The notes under the pieces were generated by a model. The model saw nothing but the letters and a program-made list of their open reading frames with translations. It was not told where the DNA came from and did no database searches. This document shows, piece by piece, positions 1 through 7,778 of a stretch of 58,210 nucleotides of DNA. The position numbers were made by a program, and so were the translations under genes. The DNA comes from Actinocrinis puniceicyclus (lineage in GTDB: Bacteria; Actinomycetota; Actinomycetes; Streptomycetales; Catenulisporaceae): contig NZ_JAGSXH010000029.1 of NCBI RefSeq assembly GCF_018283645.1, positions 1 through 58,210 of the forward strand, read 5' to 3'. Within the stretch, counting starts at the first letter, position 1; the number at the start of each line of letters is the position of its first letter.

Positions 1-1
1 C

Positions 2-2317
2 GGCGACTACCCGACCGCCACGCACACGCACGGCGACCCGCACTGCGACCCGAACGGCACCCAGAGCGACGGCAACGGCGGCACCTACCCGACCGACGCC
101 ATCCCCGGCTACAACGTCCCCGCCGGCCAGTGGTTCGCCGCGCAGTTCCAGCAGCTGGTCGCCAACGCCTACCCGCCGATCGGCGGCAGCAGCGGCGACA
201 CCACCCCGCCGTCCGCGCCGTCCGGCGTCACCGTCACGGGAACCACCACGAGCAGCGTCGCGCTGTCCTGGACCGCCTCGACCGACAACGTCGGCGTGAC
301 CGGCTACGACATCTACCGCGGCACCACGCTGGCCGGTACGTCCACCACGACCAGCTTCACCGACTCCGGGCTGACCGCGTCGACGCAGTACTCGTACACG
401 ATCAAGGCGCACGACGCCGCGGGGAACCTCTCGACGGCTTCGACCGCGGTGACCGCGACGACTCAGGCGTCCAGCAGCGGCACGAGCACCTGTGACCCCA
501 CCGGCACGATTCCGGCCGGCGACTACATGATCCAGGCCAACGAGTGGAACTCGACGGCGACGCAGTGCATCACCTACACCGGTGGCACCGCGTGGAACGT
601 GAGCACCGCGAACTTCAACCTGACCGGTTCCGGCGCGCCCGCGACATACCCGTCCATCTACAAGGGCTGCCACTGGGGTCTGTGCACGCCCAACAGCGGT
701 CTGCCGATCCAGGTGAGCAAACTCGGCAGCGCCACCAGTTCGTGGTCCACGACGCAGCCGGCGTCGGGCGCTTACGACGTGGCGTACGACATCTGGTTCA
801 ACTCCACGCCGACCACCACCGGCCAGCCGGACGGCACGGAGATGATGATCTGGCTCAACAGCCGCGGCGGCGTGCAGCCGTTCGGCAGCCAGACCGCCAC
901 CGCGAACGTGGCGGGTTACAACTGGAACGTGTGGACCGGCAACCAGACCTCGTGGAAGATCATCTCCTACGTGCTGAACCCGGGCGGCACCTCGTTCAAT
1001 AACCTTGACATCAAGGCCCTGATCAACGATGCGGTCTCCCGCGGCTCGCTGAACGCGTCGAACTACCTGATCGACTCCGAGGTCGGCTTCGAGATCTGGC
1101 AGGGCGGCCAGGGCCTGGCCACCAACAGCTACTCGTTCAACGCGACCGCCGGCGGCGGCGGTGACACGACGCCGCCGTCCACGCCGACCAACGTGGTCGC
1201 CAGCGGCGTGACCAGCAGCAGCGTCTCGCTGTCCTGGTCGCCGTCCACGGACAACGTGGGCGTGACCGGTTACCGCATCTACCGCAACGGCACGCAGGTC
1301 GGCACCGCGACCAGCACCTCGTACACCGACACCGGCCTGACCGCGTCAACGCAGTACTCGTACACCGTGGCGGCATACGACGCCGCGGGCAACGTGTCGA
1401 CGCCTTCCTCCGCCGTCTCCACCACGACGTCGGCGGGAGCCGGTGACACGACGCCGCCGTCCACGCCGACCAACGTGGTCGCCAGCGGCGTGACCAGCAG
1501 CAGCGTCTCGCTGTCCTGGTCGCCGTCCACGGACAACGTGGGCGTGACCGGTTACCGCATCTACCGCAACGGCACGCAGGTCGGCACCGCGACCAGCACC
1601 TCGTACACCGACACCGGCCTGACCGCGTCAACGCAGTACTCGTACACCGTGGCGGCATACGACGCCGCGGGCAACGTGTCGACGCCTTCCTCCGCCGTCT
1701 CCACCACGACGTCGGCGGGAGCCGGTGACACGACGCCGCCGTCCACGCCGACCAACGTGGTCGCCAGCGGCGTGACCAGCAGCAGCGTCTCGCTGTCCTG
1801 GTCGCCGTCCACGGACAACGTGGGCGTGACCGGTTACCGCATCTACCGCAACGGCACGCAGGTCGGCACCGCGACCGGCACCTCGTACACCGACACCGGC
1901 CTGACCGCGTCAACGCAGTACTCGTACACCGTGGCGGCATACGACGCCGCGGGCAACGTGTCGACGCCTTCCTCCGCCGTCTCCACCACGACGTCGGCGG
2001 GCAACACCGGTGGCGGCGGCTGCACGGCCACGTTCCAGAACACCAGTGACTGGGGCAACGGCTTCACCGCCAACGTCACGGTGACCAACACCGGAAGCAC
2101 GACCACCAAGTCCTGGAAGGTCACCTGGACGTGGGGCGGCAACCAGCAGGTCACCAACATGTGGAACGCGGCCAACCAGCAGAGCGGCCAAGGCGAGACC
2201 GCCACGAACATGAGCTACAACGGCGCCATCGCCCCGGGAGCGAACACCCAGTTCGGATTCCAGGCCAGCTACTCAGGTGCCAACGCCAATCCGACGCTCA
2301 CCTGCACCGCGAGCTGA
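2..2317 (+). CDS. Modular secreted cellulase, C-terminal part (GH12 endoglucanase + Fn3 x4 + CBM2), 5' partial
   Basis: The reading frame is open from base 2, so the start and signal peptide lie outside the window. In order: about 65 residues resembling the end of a GH6-type cellulase catalytic domain (tentative); an Fn3 domain (about 195-465); a GH12 domain (about 487-1145); three Fn3 domains (1160-2001); and a C-terminal CBM2 (about 2020-2314) that begins and ends with the paired cysteines typical of that family. GH12 retaining endoglucanases use two glutamates; the likely nucleophile is in EMMIW (codon 839-841) and the acid/base in FEIWQGG (codon 1091-1093). The enzyme should be extracellular and cut beta-1,4-glucan or xyloglucan while held on cellulose by the CBM2. 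If the upstream domain is GH6, this is a two-catalytic-domain cellulase. A strong terminator follows. Confidence 0.9.
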   Translation, partial: GDYPTATHTHGDPHCDPNGTQSDGNGGTYPTDAIPGYNVPAGQWFAAQFQQLVANAYPPIGGSSGDTTPPSAPSGVTVTGTTTSSVALSWTASTDNVGVTGYDIYRGTTLAGTSTTTSFTDSGLTASTQYSYTIKAHDAAGNLSTASTAVTATTQASSSGTSTCDPTGTIPAGDYMIQANEWNSTATQCITYTGGTAWNVSTANFNLTGSGAPATYPSIYKGCHWGLCTPNSGLPIQVSKLGSATSSWSTTQPASGAYDVAYDIWFNSTPTTTGQPDGTEMMIWLNSRGGVQPFGSQTATANVAGYNWNVWTGNQTSWKIISYVLNPGGTSFNNLDIKALINDAVSRGSLNASNYLIDSEVGFEIWQGGQGLATNSYSFNATAGGGGDTTPPSTPTNVVASGVTSSSVSLSWSPSTDNVGVTGYRIYRNGTQVGTATSTSYTDTGLTASTQYSYTVAAYDAAGNVSTPSSAVSTTTSAGAGDTTPPSTPTNVVASGVTSSSVSLSWSPSTDNVGVTGYRIYRNGTQVGTATSTSYTDTGLTASTQYSYTVAAYDAAGNVSTPSSAVSTTTSAGAGDTTPPSTPTNVVASGVTSSSVSLSWSPSTDNVGVTGYRIYRNGTQVGTATGTSYTDTGLTASTQYSYTVAAYDAAGNVSTPSSAVSTTTSAGNTGGGGCTATFQNTSDWGNGFTANVTVTNTGSTTTKSWKVTWTWGGNQQVTNMWNAANQQSGQGETATNMSYNGAIAPGANTQFGFQASYSGANANPTLTCTAS
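1160..2001 (+). repeat. Three tandem 282-bp Fn3-coding repeats, nearly identical at DNA level
   Basis: Units start at 1160, 1442 and 1724, each beginning GGTGACACGACG. I see one substitution across the three copies, changing a Ser codon to Gly near base 1876 in unit 3. The earlier Fn3 domain at about 195-465 is clearly more diverged. Near-identity including silent positions points to recent amplification or gene conversion. Each unit is 94 codons, so copy-number changes keep the frame. Confidence 0.95.
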
Positions 2318-2379
2318 AGTAAGGCGCACTACCCGAAAGCGCGCTGATGCGCTGAAGCAGCTGATACACCAGGGCACAG

Positions 2380-2422
2380 GTCGGCCCGGGTGACCGATGT
2401 TCCGTCGGTCACCCGGGCCGAC
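2380..2422 (+). terminator. Strong hairpin terminator after the cellulase
   Basis: A perfect 18-bp stem (2380-2397 with 2405-2422) closes a 7-nt loop, 63 bp after the cellulase stop codon. No U-tract follows, as is usual for high-GC actinobacterial terminators. Confidence 0.85.
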
Positions 2423-2606
2423 GCCGTTGCGCGGGCCGGTCGCTCACGCGGGCCGCCCGGAGGGCTCTCTCCCGCTTGTAGCGGAAAGTGGTTGCAGTGC
2501 GGGCCGGCCGGCGTCGTGTGCGTGTCGTGGCACGGCGGCGCGGAATACCGTGGCCGAGAACACGACGTGATGATTGCGGGTGGGGGCAGCCGAATCGGAG
2601 GCCACT

Positions 2607-2954
2607 ATGGTGGACGTTTCCGCCGACGAGTTCGAGGAACTGGTCGAGGAGGCACTGCGCGGCATCCCGCGCGACCTCAAGCGGGCGATGCGCAACGTCG
2701 CCGTGTTCATCGAGGACGAGAGCCCGCCCGGGCAACCGGCACTGCTCGGGCTGTACGAGGGCGTGCCGCTGACCGCACGCGGCGAGTGGTACGCATGGGT
2801 GCAGCCGGACCGGATCACCATCTTCCGGCTCTCCATCCTGCGCATCTGCCGCACGCGGGAGGACGTCGTCGTCGAGGTGACGAAGACCGTGGTGCACGAG
2901 GTCGGACATCACTTCGGGATCGATGACGAGCGGCTGCACGAGCTGGGTTATTGA
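2607..2954 (+). CDS. Small zincin-type metallopeptidase family protein (PF06262-like)
   Basis: A 115-residue protein with the zincin motif HEVGHHFGIDD near its C-terminus (HExxH plus a downstream Asp), matching the short 'metallopeptidase family protein' group (PF06262) common in actinobacteria. The Glu should be catalytic and the two His zinc ligands. It has no signal peptide or membrane segment, so it is likely cytosolic; substrates of this family are unknown. ATG 2607 is chosen because GGAG sits 6 nt upstream and the family usually begins with this acidic helix. It stands alone between the cellulase terminator and a convergent kelch gene. Confidence 0.85.
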   Translation: MVDVSADEFEELVEEALRGIPRDLKRAMRNVAVFIEDESPPGQPALLGLYEGVPLTARGEWYAWVQPDRITIFRLSILRICRTREDVVVEVTKTVVHEVGHHFGIDDERLHELGY

Positions 2955-3220
2955 CCAGGCACCGGAAAGTCATGTCCATCGCGGCAAGGTGACGAGTCCG
3001 GCGGACATGACCGCCGACGCGCCCAGGGTCAGGCCCAGGCCGCGGGGCCGGTGCGTGGTTCCGAACGCCCGCTCGCGCTTATCGTCGAGGACCTTGAGGT
3101 GCACCCACCGCTCCCGGGCAGGGCAAGTCACCGTTCGGCGCCCCTGGTTTGGCCACTCGGCCGAAACCGCACCGCCGTGGCTCGGCCGCTGACCGATCCT
3201 TGATCATCGGTCCGGCGCCG

Positions 3221-3268
3221 TGTCACGGCGGCTGTCACGGCGGCTGTCACGGTGGCTGCCACGGCAGC
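3221..3268. repeat. Four 12-bp tandem repeats with a small hairpin, between convergent genes
   Basis: Units of TGTCACGGCGGC occupy 3221-3232, 3233-3244, 3245-3256 (one change) and 3257-3268 (diverged). The last unit forms a short inverted repeat (3254-3260 with 3263-3269) just past the stop of the minus-strand kelch gene and may help terminate it. I see no gene in the rest of 2955-3281. Confidence 0.6.
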
Positions 3269-3281
3269 CGCCGAGTGGGCC

Positions 3282-4454
3282 CTACGGCTGGAAGATCTGC
3301 GCCGTGCCAAGGACGCCGGAGTCGCTGCCGTAGGCGATCCCCCCGGCGGTCAGGACCCGTCCGTCGGCCAGGAGGGTCACCGTCGCGTCGGCGCGGTTCT
3401 GTCCCCCCACGATGCTCCAGGTGGCGGTGGTCGGGTCGTACACCTCGTCGTTGTCGGTGGCGCTCGCGCCGCCGGAGGCCAGGGCTCGTCCGTCGGCCAG
3501 GGTGGTCAGGCTCTGCCCGGTGTAGAAGCTGGTGAAGTTCGTGGACTGTCGAACGGTCCAGGTTCCGGTCACGGGGTTGAGTTCTTCGACGACGTTGGTC
3601 GGCCAGGTGCTGCTCCAGCCGTCGCTCTCCCACCCTCCCGCGAAGAGCACGTTCCCGGAGGGCAGCAGCGATATCTGCGGGCCGTCGCCCAGGAACACCG
3701 GGGCGGCGGGCAGCCGGGACCAGGATTGCGTGGCGGGGTTGAAGATCGTCGGGCCGCCGCCGCCCGCAGTCCACAGGCTGGAGGTTCCCAGCGTGGTCAG
3801 CACCCGGCCGTCGGGCAGCAGGACGCCCCGCGGGTTGCAGCATCCGCTGGAGACCCCGGTCGGTCCCGTGGTGGTCCACCGATTCTGCTTGGGGTCGTAC
3901 ACCTCCGCGGTGGGTGTGGCATCGCCCTGGACGGCGACGTTGCGCTGCCCGGCGACCAGGACCCGGCCGTCACCCAGTCGCACGGCCAGGTCCTCGGCCC
4001 GGGGGTAGGCCATCGACGCTCCCGGCGACCACTTCCCGGTCGCCGGGTTGTAGAGCTCGGTCGAGGTCTGCTCGCCACCGGCGTAGCCGTTGCGGCCGCC
4101 GGCCACCAGGACCCGGCCGTCGGCGAGGGTCGTGGAGGTGGCCGCGTACCGGGGTGTGGACAGGCTGCCCGTCCTGCTCCAGGTGCCGGTGGCCGGGTTG
4201 TACAGCTCCGCGCTCGTCAGGACCGCTGAGCTGTTGTATCCGCCGGCGACCAGCACCTCGCCATTGCCGAGCAGGGAGGCGGTGTGGAACTCACGGGCTG
4301 TGGCGAGGGAGCCGGTGTCGCTCCAGGTGCCCGATGCCGCGGCGTGGGCGGTCGGGGGGAAGACGGCGGTGGTGAGGGAGCCGGCTGCGAGAACAGCGGC
4401 CAGGCGCACACCGGTGCCTCTTCGGCTCCTGGTTGAGACGGTCGTCAGTGCCAT
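3282..4454 (-). CDS. Secreted kelch-repeat protein (galactose-oxidase-like beta-propeller)
   Basis: A 390-residue protein with a Sec signal peptide (basic start, hydrophobic core, cleavage about after PPTAHA) followed by kelch repeats of about 50 residues. Each has a DGRVLVAGG-type strand and a following YNPATGTW-type strand; I count six to seven blades, enough for one propeller. There is no separate catalytic domain and I could not place the Tyr/Cys copper centre of galactose oxidase, so a binding role outside the cell is safer than an enzymatic one. The start is ATG 4454, with AAAGG 6 nt upstream. Frame openness further upstream lacks a leader-like sequence. Confidence 0.8.
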   Translation of the reverse strand: MALTTVSTRSRRGTGVRLAAVLAAGSLTTAVFPPTAHAAASGTWSDTGSLATAREFHTASLLGNGEVLVAGGYNSSAVLTSAELYNPATGTWSRTGSLSTPRYAATSTTLADGRVLVAGGRNGYAGGEQTSTELYNPATGKWSPGASMAYPRAEDLAVRLGDGRVLVAGQRNVAVQGDATPTAEVYDPKQNRWTTTGPTGVSSGCCNPRGVLLPDGRVLTTLGTSSLWTAGGGGPTIFNPATQSWSRLPAAPVFLGDGPQISLLPSGNVLFAGGWESDGWSSTWPTNVVEELNPVTGTWTVRQSTNFTSFYTGQSLTTLADGRALASGGASATDNDEVYDPTTATWSIVGGQNRADATVTLLADGRVLTAGGIAYGSDSGVLGTAQIFQP

Positions 4455-4697
4455 CACATGCCTTTCGCAGAGTCGTGACGATATGACGGCGAGGGAACCC
4501 GCTTCCCGATACGGCCATTCCATTGATGCGCACGAGCTTTCCCCAACTCCCCGCGCGCAGCGTCCGGCGGGGGATCTGCGGAATGCGGTGGTTCCGCGAC
4601 GACGGCGGGTGAAGGTGGAATGATCCCGAAGCTCGCCGGGTTCCCTGTCCGGCTCGAGGTCCGGGCCGCGGTGAGGTGAGTGGCGTAGGGAGCGGTG

Positions 4698-6104
4698 ATG
4701 GTGCGCGGTCTTGTCTCGGCGCTGCGTCGACTCGAGCAGGTGAGCAGGCCGGGCGACGCGCAGTTCGCCGCCGCGCTGCGCGCGCGTTGGGCGGGCCTGC
4801 CCGAGCACGTCAAGACGCCCGGGCAGGTCCTCGGGCGGCACGCGGTGGGTTGCGAGGGCACGCACGGGGTGTTCCCCAAGTGCAATCTCGCCTGCACCCC
4901 GTGCTATCACTCGCGGGATGCGAACCGGGTGCGGGTGGACGGGGCGCACACCCGGGAGAACGTCGAGGCGCAGATGCGGCTGCTGCGCCGGTTGCGCGGC
5001 CCGCGCGCGCACGCGCAGTTGATCGGCGGCGAGGTCACCCTGCTCGACCCGGACGATCACGCGGCGGCGCTCGAGATCATGCGTCGGCACGGGCGGGAGC
5101 CGATGAGCTTCACCCACGGCGACGTGGACTACGACTACCTGCGCCGGCTCGCGCTGGGCCCGGACGGGCACCGCCGGTTGCGCCGCCTGTCGTTCGCCGC
5201 GCACTTCGACATGTTCATGTTCGGTCGCCGCGGCATCGAACGCCCGCCGGACGAGGCCTCACTCAACCCGTATCGGGCCGCGTTCACCGCGAAGCTGCGC
5301 CGACTGCGCCGCGAGTGCGGGGTGCGCACGTTCGCGGCGCACAACATGACGGTCACCCCCGCGAACCTCGACCAGGTCGCCGAGGTGATCCGGGCGACGC
5401 GCGGCATGGGCTACGGGATGTTCTCGTTCCAGCCCGCGGCGTTCATCGGCGACGAGCGGCGCTGGCACGAGGCGTACCGGGACGTGGACGGTGACGCGGT
5501 GTGGGGCGAGATCGAGCGCGGCGTCGGGACGCGGCTGGACTACCGGATCATCGAGCACGGGGATGTGCGCTGCAACCGGGTCGCCTACGGGTTCTACGTC
5601 GGCGAGCGCTACATCCCGGTGCTCGACGGCGACGACGCCCGTGACTTGGCGGTGCGTGACGCCTTCTACCGGCACCTCGGCGAGGTCAACTTCTCCGGCA
5701 CGCCGACGCCCCTGCTGCTCGCGCAGCTTTCCCGGGTGGTGGCGCAGCATCCGACGGTCCTCGCCGTCGCGGCCGGATGGCTCGGGCGCACGGTGCGCCG
5801 CGCGGGAGTCGGGCGACTGCTGCGCCATCCGCGGCTGCGTCCGACCAGCTACGTAATGCATCGGTTCATGGACGCCGAGGATGTGGCCGAGGCCTGGCGG
5901 CTGATGGAACGCGGCGAGAGAAGCGAGGACCCGCGCATCAAGGAGACCCAGGAGCGGCTCTCGGCCTGCCACTACGCGATGGCCCATCCGCAGGACGGCA
6001 CGCTCGTGCCCGCGTGCGTGCAGCACAGCGTGCTCGATCCTGGCGAGAACGCCGCGCTGCGCCGGCTGCTGCCGATCGTCGAGGTACGCGCTCGGCGAAA
6101 CTAG
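4698..6104 (+). CDS. Radical SAM enzyme, first gene of the rSAM cluster
   Basis: A 468-residue protein with the radical SAM cluster motif CNLACTPC (Cys62, Cys66, Cys69), which binds the 4Fe-4S cluster that cleaves S-adenosylmethionine. An IGGEVTLL segment follows as the GGE motif. Further Cys residues near the C-terminus (SACHYAM, PACVQHS) could bind an auxiliary cluster. Homologues sit in actinobacterial genomes without an assigned reaction; the substrate is unknown. ATG 4698 is preferred to GTG 4695 because of the upstream TAGGGA. It begins a plus-strand run continuing with overlaps to 12005: the 70-residue gene starts 12 nt later, which suggests joint function. Confidence 0.85.
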   Translation: MVRGLVSALRRLEQVSRPGDAQFAAALRARWAGLPEHVKTPGQVLGRHAVGCEGTHGVFPKCNLACTPCYHSRDANRVRVDGAHTRENVEAQMRLLRRLRGPRAHAQLIGGEVTLLDPDDHAAALEIMRRHGREPMSFTHGDVDYDYLRRLALGPDGHRRLRRLSFAAHFDMFMFGRRGIERPPDEASLNPYRAAFTAKLRRLRRECGVRTFAAHNMTVTPANLDQVAEVIRATRGMGYGMFSFQPAAFIGDERRWHEAYRDVDGDAVWGEIERGVGTRLDYRIIEHGDVRCNRVAYGFYVGERYIPVLDGDDARDLAVRDAFYRHLGEVNFSGTPTPLLLAQLSRVVAQHPTVLAVAAGWLGRTVRRAGVGRLLRHPRLRPTSYVMHRFMDAEDVAEAWRLMERGERSEDPRIKETQERLSACHYAMAHPQDGTLVPACVQHSVLDPGENAALRRLLPIVEVRARRN

Positions 6105-6115
6105 AAAAGGATCCG

Positions 6116-6328
6116 ATGACCCACGATGACGAGGTGGAGGCGCTGATGCGGGTAGGTGTGATCAGCGGATCGGACGGCTACGAATGGCCGGGCCTGACCG
6201 GCACGGTTCCCCGCACGATCACCACACGCTACGGGCGCGGGCACGCGCGATTGTCGAACCACCTCGCGCACAAGGCGAAGGCGGACGCGCTCGCGCCTGC
6301 CGGGATCGTCTACCGGTTCGCGTCATGA
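6116..6328 (+). CDS. 70-residue protein of unknown function within rSAM cluster
   Basis: A small soluble protein with AAAAGG 5 nt before ATG 6116. It lies 12 nt after the radical SAM gene and overlaps the next start by 4 nt (ATGA), so it is co-translated with both. It has an acidic start, a middle part with GYEWPGLTGTVPRTITTRYG, and a His/Lys/Arg-rich end. There are no Cys residues and no membrane segment. It could be an accessory or substrate-binding protein. A peptide substrate (RiPP-like precursor) is possible but not supported by a leader/core pattern. I do not recognise a family. Confidence 0.7.
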   Translation: MTHDDEVEALMRVGVISGSDGYEWPGLTGTVPRTITTRYGRGHARLSNHLAHKAKADALAPAGIVYRFAS

Positions 6329-7002
6329 CCGGGGACGCGACGATTCTGGTGATGGCCAAGGCCCCTCTGCCCGGCCTGGCCAAGACCCGGCTGCATCCGC
6401 TGCTCGGACCGGAGGGCTGCGCCCGGCTCCAGGCGGCGCTGTCGCGCCACACGCTCGCCACGGCCCTGGCCACCGGCCGCCGCGTCGTGCTGGCCTTCGA
6501 TCCGCCGGATGCGCACAGCGAGATCAGCCGGCTGATCGACGGCCTCGGCGCCCTCAAGGCGGTCCCGCAGCGCGACGGGCACCTGGGTGAGCGGATGACG
6601 ACCGCGGCCGCGGACGCGCTGCCGGACGGCGGACCGCTGGTCGTGATCGGCACCGACGCCCCGGCCTTGACCGCCGGCCTGCTCGATCAGGCCTTCGCCG
6701 CGCTGGAAACGGCGCCCGCATCCGTGATCGGTCCGGCCCTCGACGGCGGCTACTACCTGCTGGGCGTGCGCTGGCCCGCACCGGACGTCTTCGCCATCGA
6801 CCCGGCGCTCTGGGGCGGCGAGCATGTAGCGGCGACGACGATGGCGCGGCTGCGCCGACTGCCGGGCTGCGTCACGCAATTGCCGACGCTGCGCGATCTC
6901 GACACCCCCGAGGACGCGACCGCACTGATCCGCGATCCCGCGTTACCGCCCGAGATCGCCCACGCCCTGGTCCCCTCGCGCACCCAGGCGGCCGGGCCGT
7001 GA
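6325..7002 (+). CDS. rSAM/selenodomain-associated transferase 1 (TIGR04282, DUF2064)
   Basis: A 225-residue nucleotidyltransferase/glycosyltransferase-A-fold protein. ILVMAKAPLPGLAKTRL at the N-terminus matches the DUF2064/TIGR04282 signature, with a central GTDAPAL (metal-binding DxD-like) and a GGYYLLG segment. The family resembles CofC-type nucleotidyltransferases and probably activates or transfers a sugar or small acid. It is classically paired with TIGR04283 beside radical SAM genes, as here. It overlaps both neighbours by 4 nt (ATGA and GTGA). Confidence 0.85.
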   Translation: MTGDATILVMAKAPLPGLAKTRLHPLLGPEGCARLQAALSRHTLATALATGRRVVLAFDPPDAHSEISRLIDGLGALKAVPQRDGHLGERMTTAAADALPDGGPLVVIGTDAPALTAGLLDQAFAALETAPASVIGPALDGGYYLLGVRWPAPDVFAIDPALWGGEHVAATTMARLRRLPGCVTQLPTLRDLDTPEDATALIRDPALPPEIAHALVPSRTQAAGP

Positions 7003-7778
7003 TCGAGACCCGACCAGCGGTCTCGATCATCGTGCCGACGCTGAACGAGGCGCCGCGGATCGCCGCGTCCCTTGCGCGGCTGCGGCGGGACTTCCCCGAC
7101 GCGGAACTGATCGTGGCCGACGGCGGCAGCACCGACGGCACCGCCGACCTCGCCCGGCCGCACGCCCACGTGATCGACTGCGAGCGGGGCCGCGGGCGCC
7201 AACTGCGGGCCGGCGCGGCCGTCGCCCGCGGCGAGGTGCTGTGGTTCATCCACGCCGACACGATCGTCGATCCCCGGGCGCTCGGACAGATCCGGGCGGC
7301 GCTGCTCGAACCGGCGGTGGCCGGCGGCGGCCTGTCGCTGCGCTTCGACCGCGATACCAGGGCGCTGCGTTTCCTGGCATGGTCCTCGAACCATCGCGCC
7401 CGCCGCCTCGGGCAGATCTTCGGCGACCAGGCGATGTTCGTACGCCGCGACGTGTACGCCGCACTCGGCGGATTTCCCGACTACCCGCTGATGGAGGACT
7501 TCGCCTTCTCCCGCCGGATACACCGTGCCGGACGGCTCGCCGTGCTGACCGCCACGTCCACGGCCTCGGCCCGGCGCTTCGAGGCACACGGCACCTGGCG
7601 GATGATCGCCTTCATGCAGGTCATCAAGGTCCTGTATCTCGCTGGAGTCGATCCCGCGCGGCTCGCCGCGCTCTATCGCGCCGGCCCGCCCCGACTACGC
7701 CCGCGGGCGCGCACCCGGTCCCGCACCGCCCCCATGCCCGGCTCCCCCGGCGCCCGAGAAGGTGTATCCGTTGACTGA
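6999..7778 (+). CDS. rSAM/selenodomain-associated transferase 2 (TIGR04283, GT2 family)
   Basis: A 259-residue family 2 glycosyltransferase: SIIVPTLNEAPRI at the start, VADGGSTDGT for nucleotide-sugar binding, IHADT as the DxD-like element, and GGFPDYPLMEDFAFSRR as the acceptor/catalytic region. The C-terminal part is short and basic with one hydrophobic stretch, so it may touch the membrane. It belongs to the group next to radical SAM genes in arsenosugar-type loci (TIGR04283). The GTG start overlaps the preceding stop; its own 3' end overlaps the MFS gene. Confidence 0.85.
   Translation: MIETRPAVSIIVPTLNEAPRIAASLARLRRDFPDAELIVADGGSTDGTADLARPHAHVIDCERGRGRQLRAGAAVARGEVLWFIHADTIVDPRALGQIRAALLEPAVAGGGLSLRFDRDTRALRFLAWSSNHRARRLGQIFGDQAMFVRRDVYAALGGFPDYPLMEDFAFSRRIHRAGRLAVLTATSTASARRFEAHGTWRMIAFMQVIKVLYLAGVDPARLAALYRAGPPRLRPRARTRSRTAPMPGSPGAREGVSVD

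Noticed and set aside
1137-1940. Long minus-strand open frame across the Fn3 repeats
   Set aside because: Arg/Cys-rich repeated sequence that mirrors the plus-strand tandem repeats; a shadow of the cellulase gene.
1160-2001. Repeats as a possible CRISPR or minisatellite array
   Set aside because: Units of 282 bp with no spacers encode in-frame Fn3 domains; not CRISPR.
4455-5204. N-terminal extension of the kelch gene on the minus strand
   Set aside because: The open frame extends upstream but overlaps the divergent radical SAM gene and lacks a leader; the signal peptide starts at 4454.
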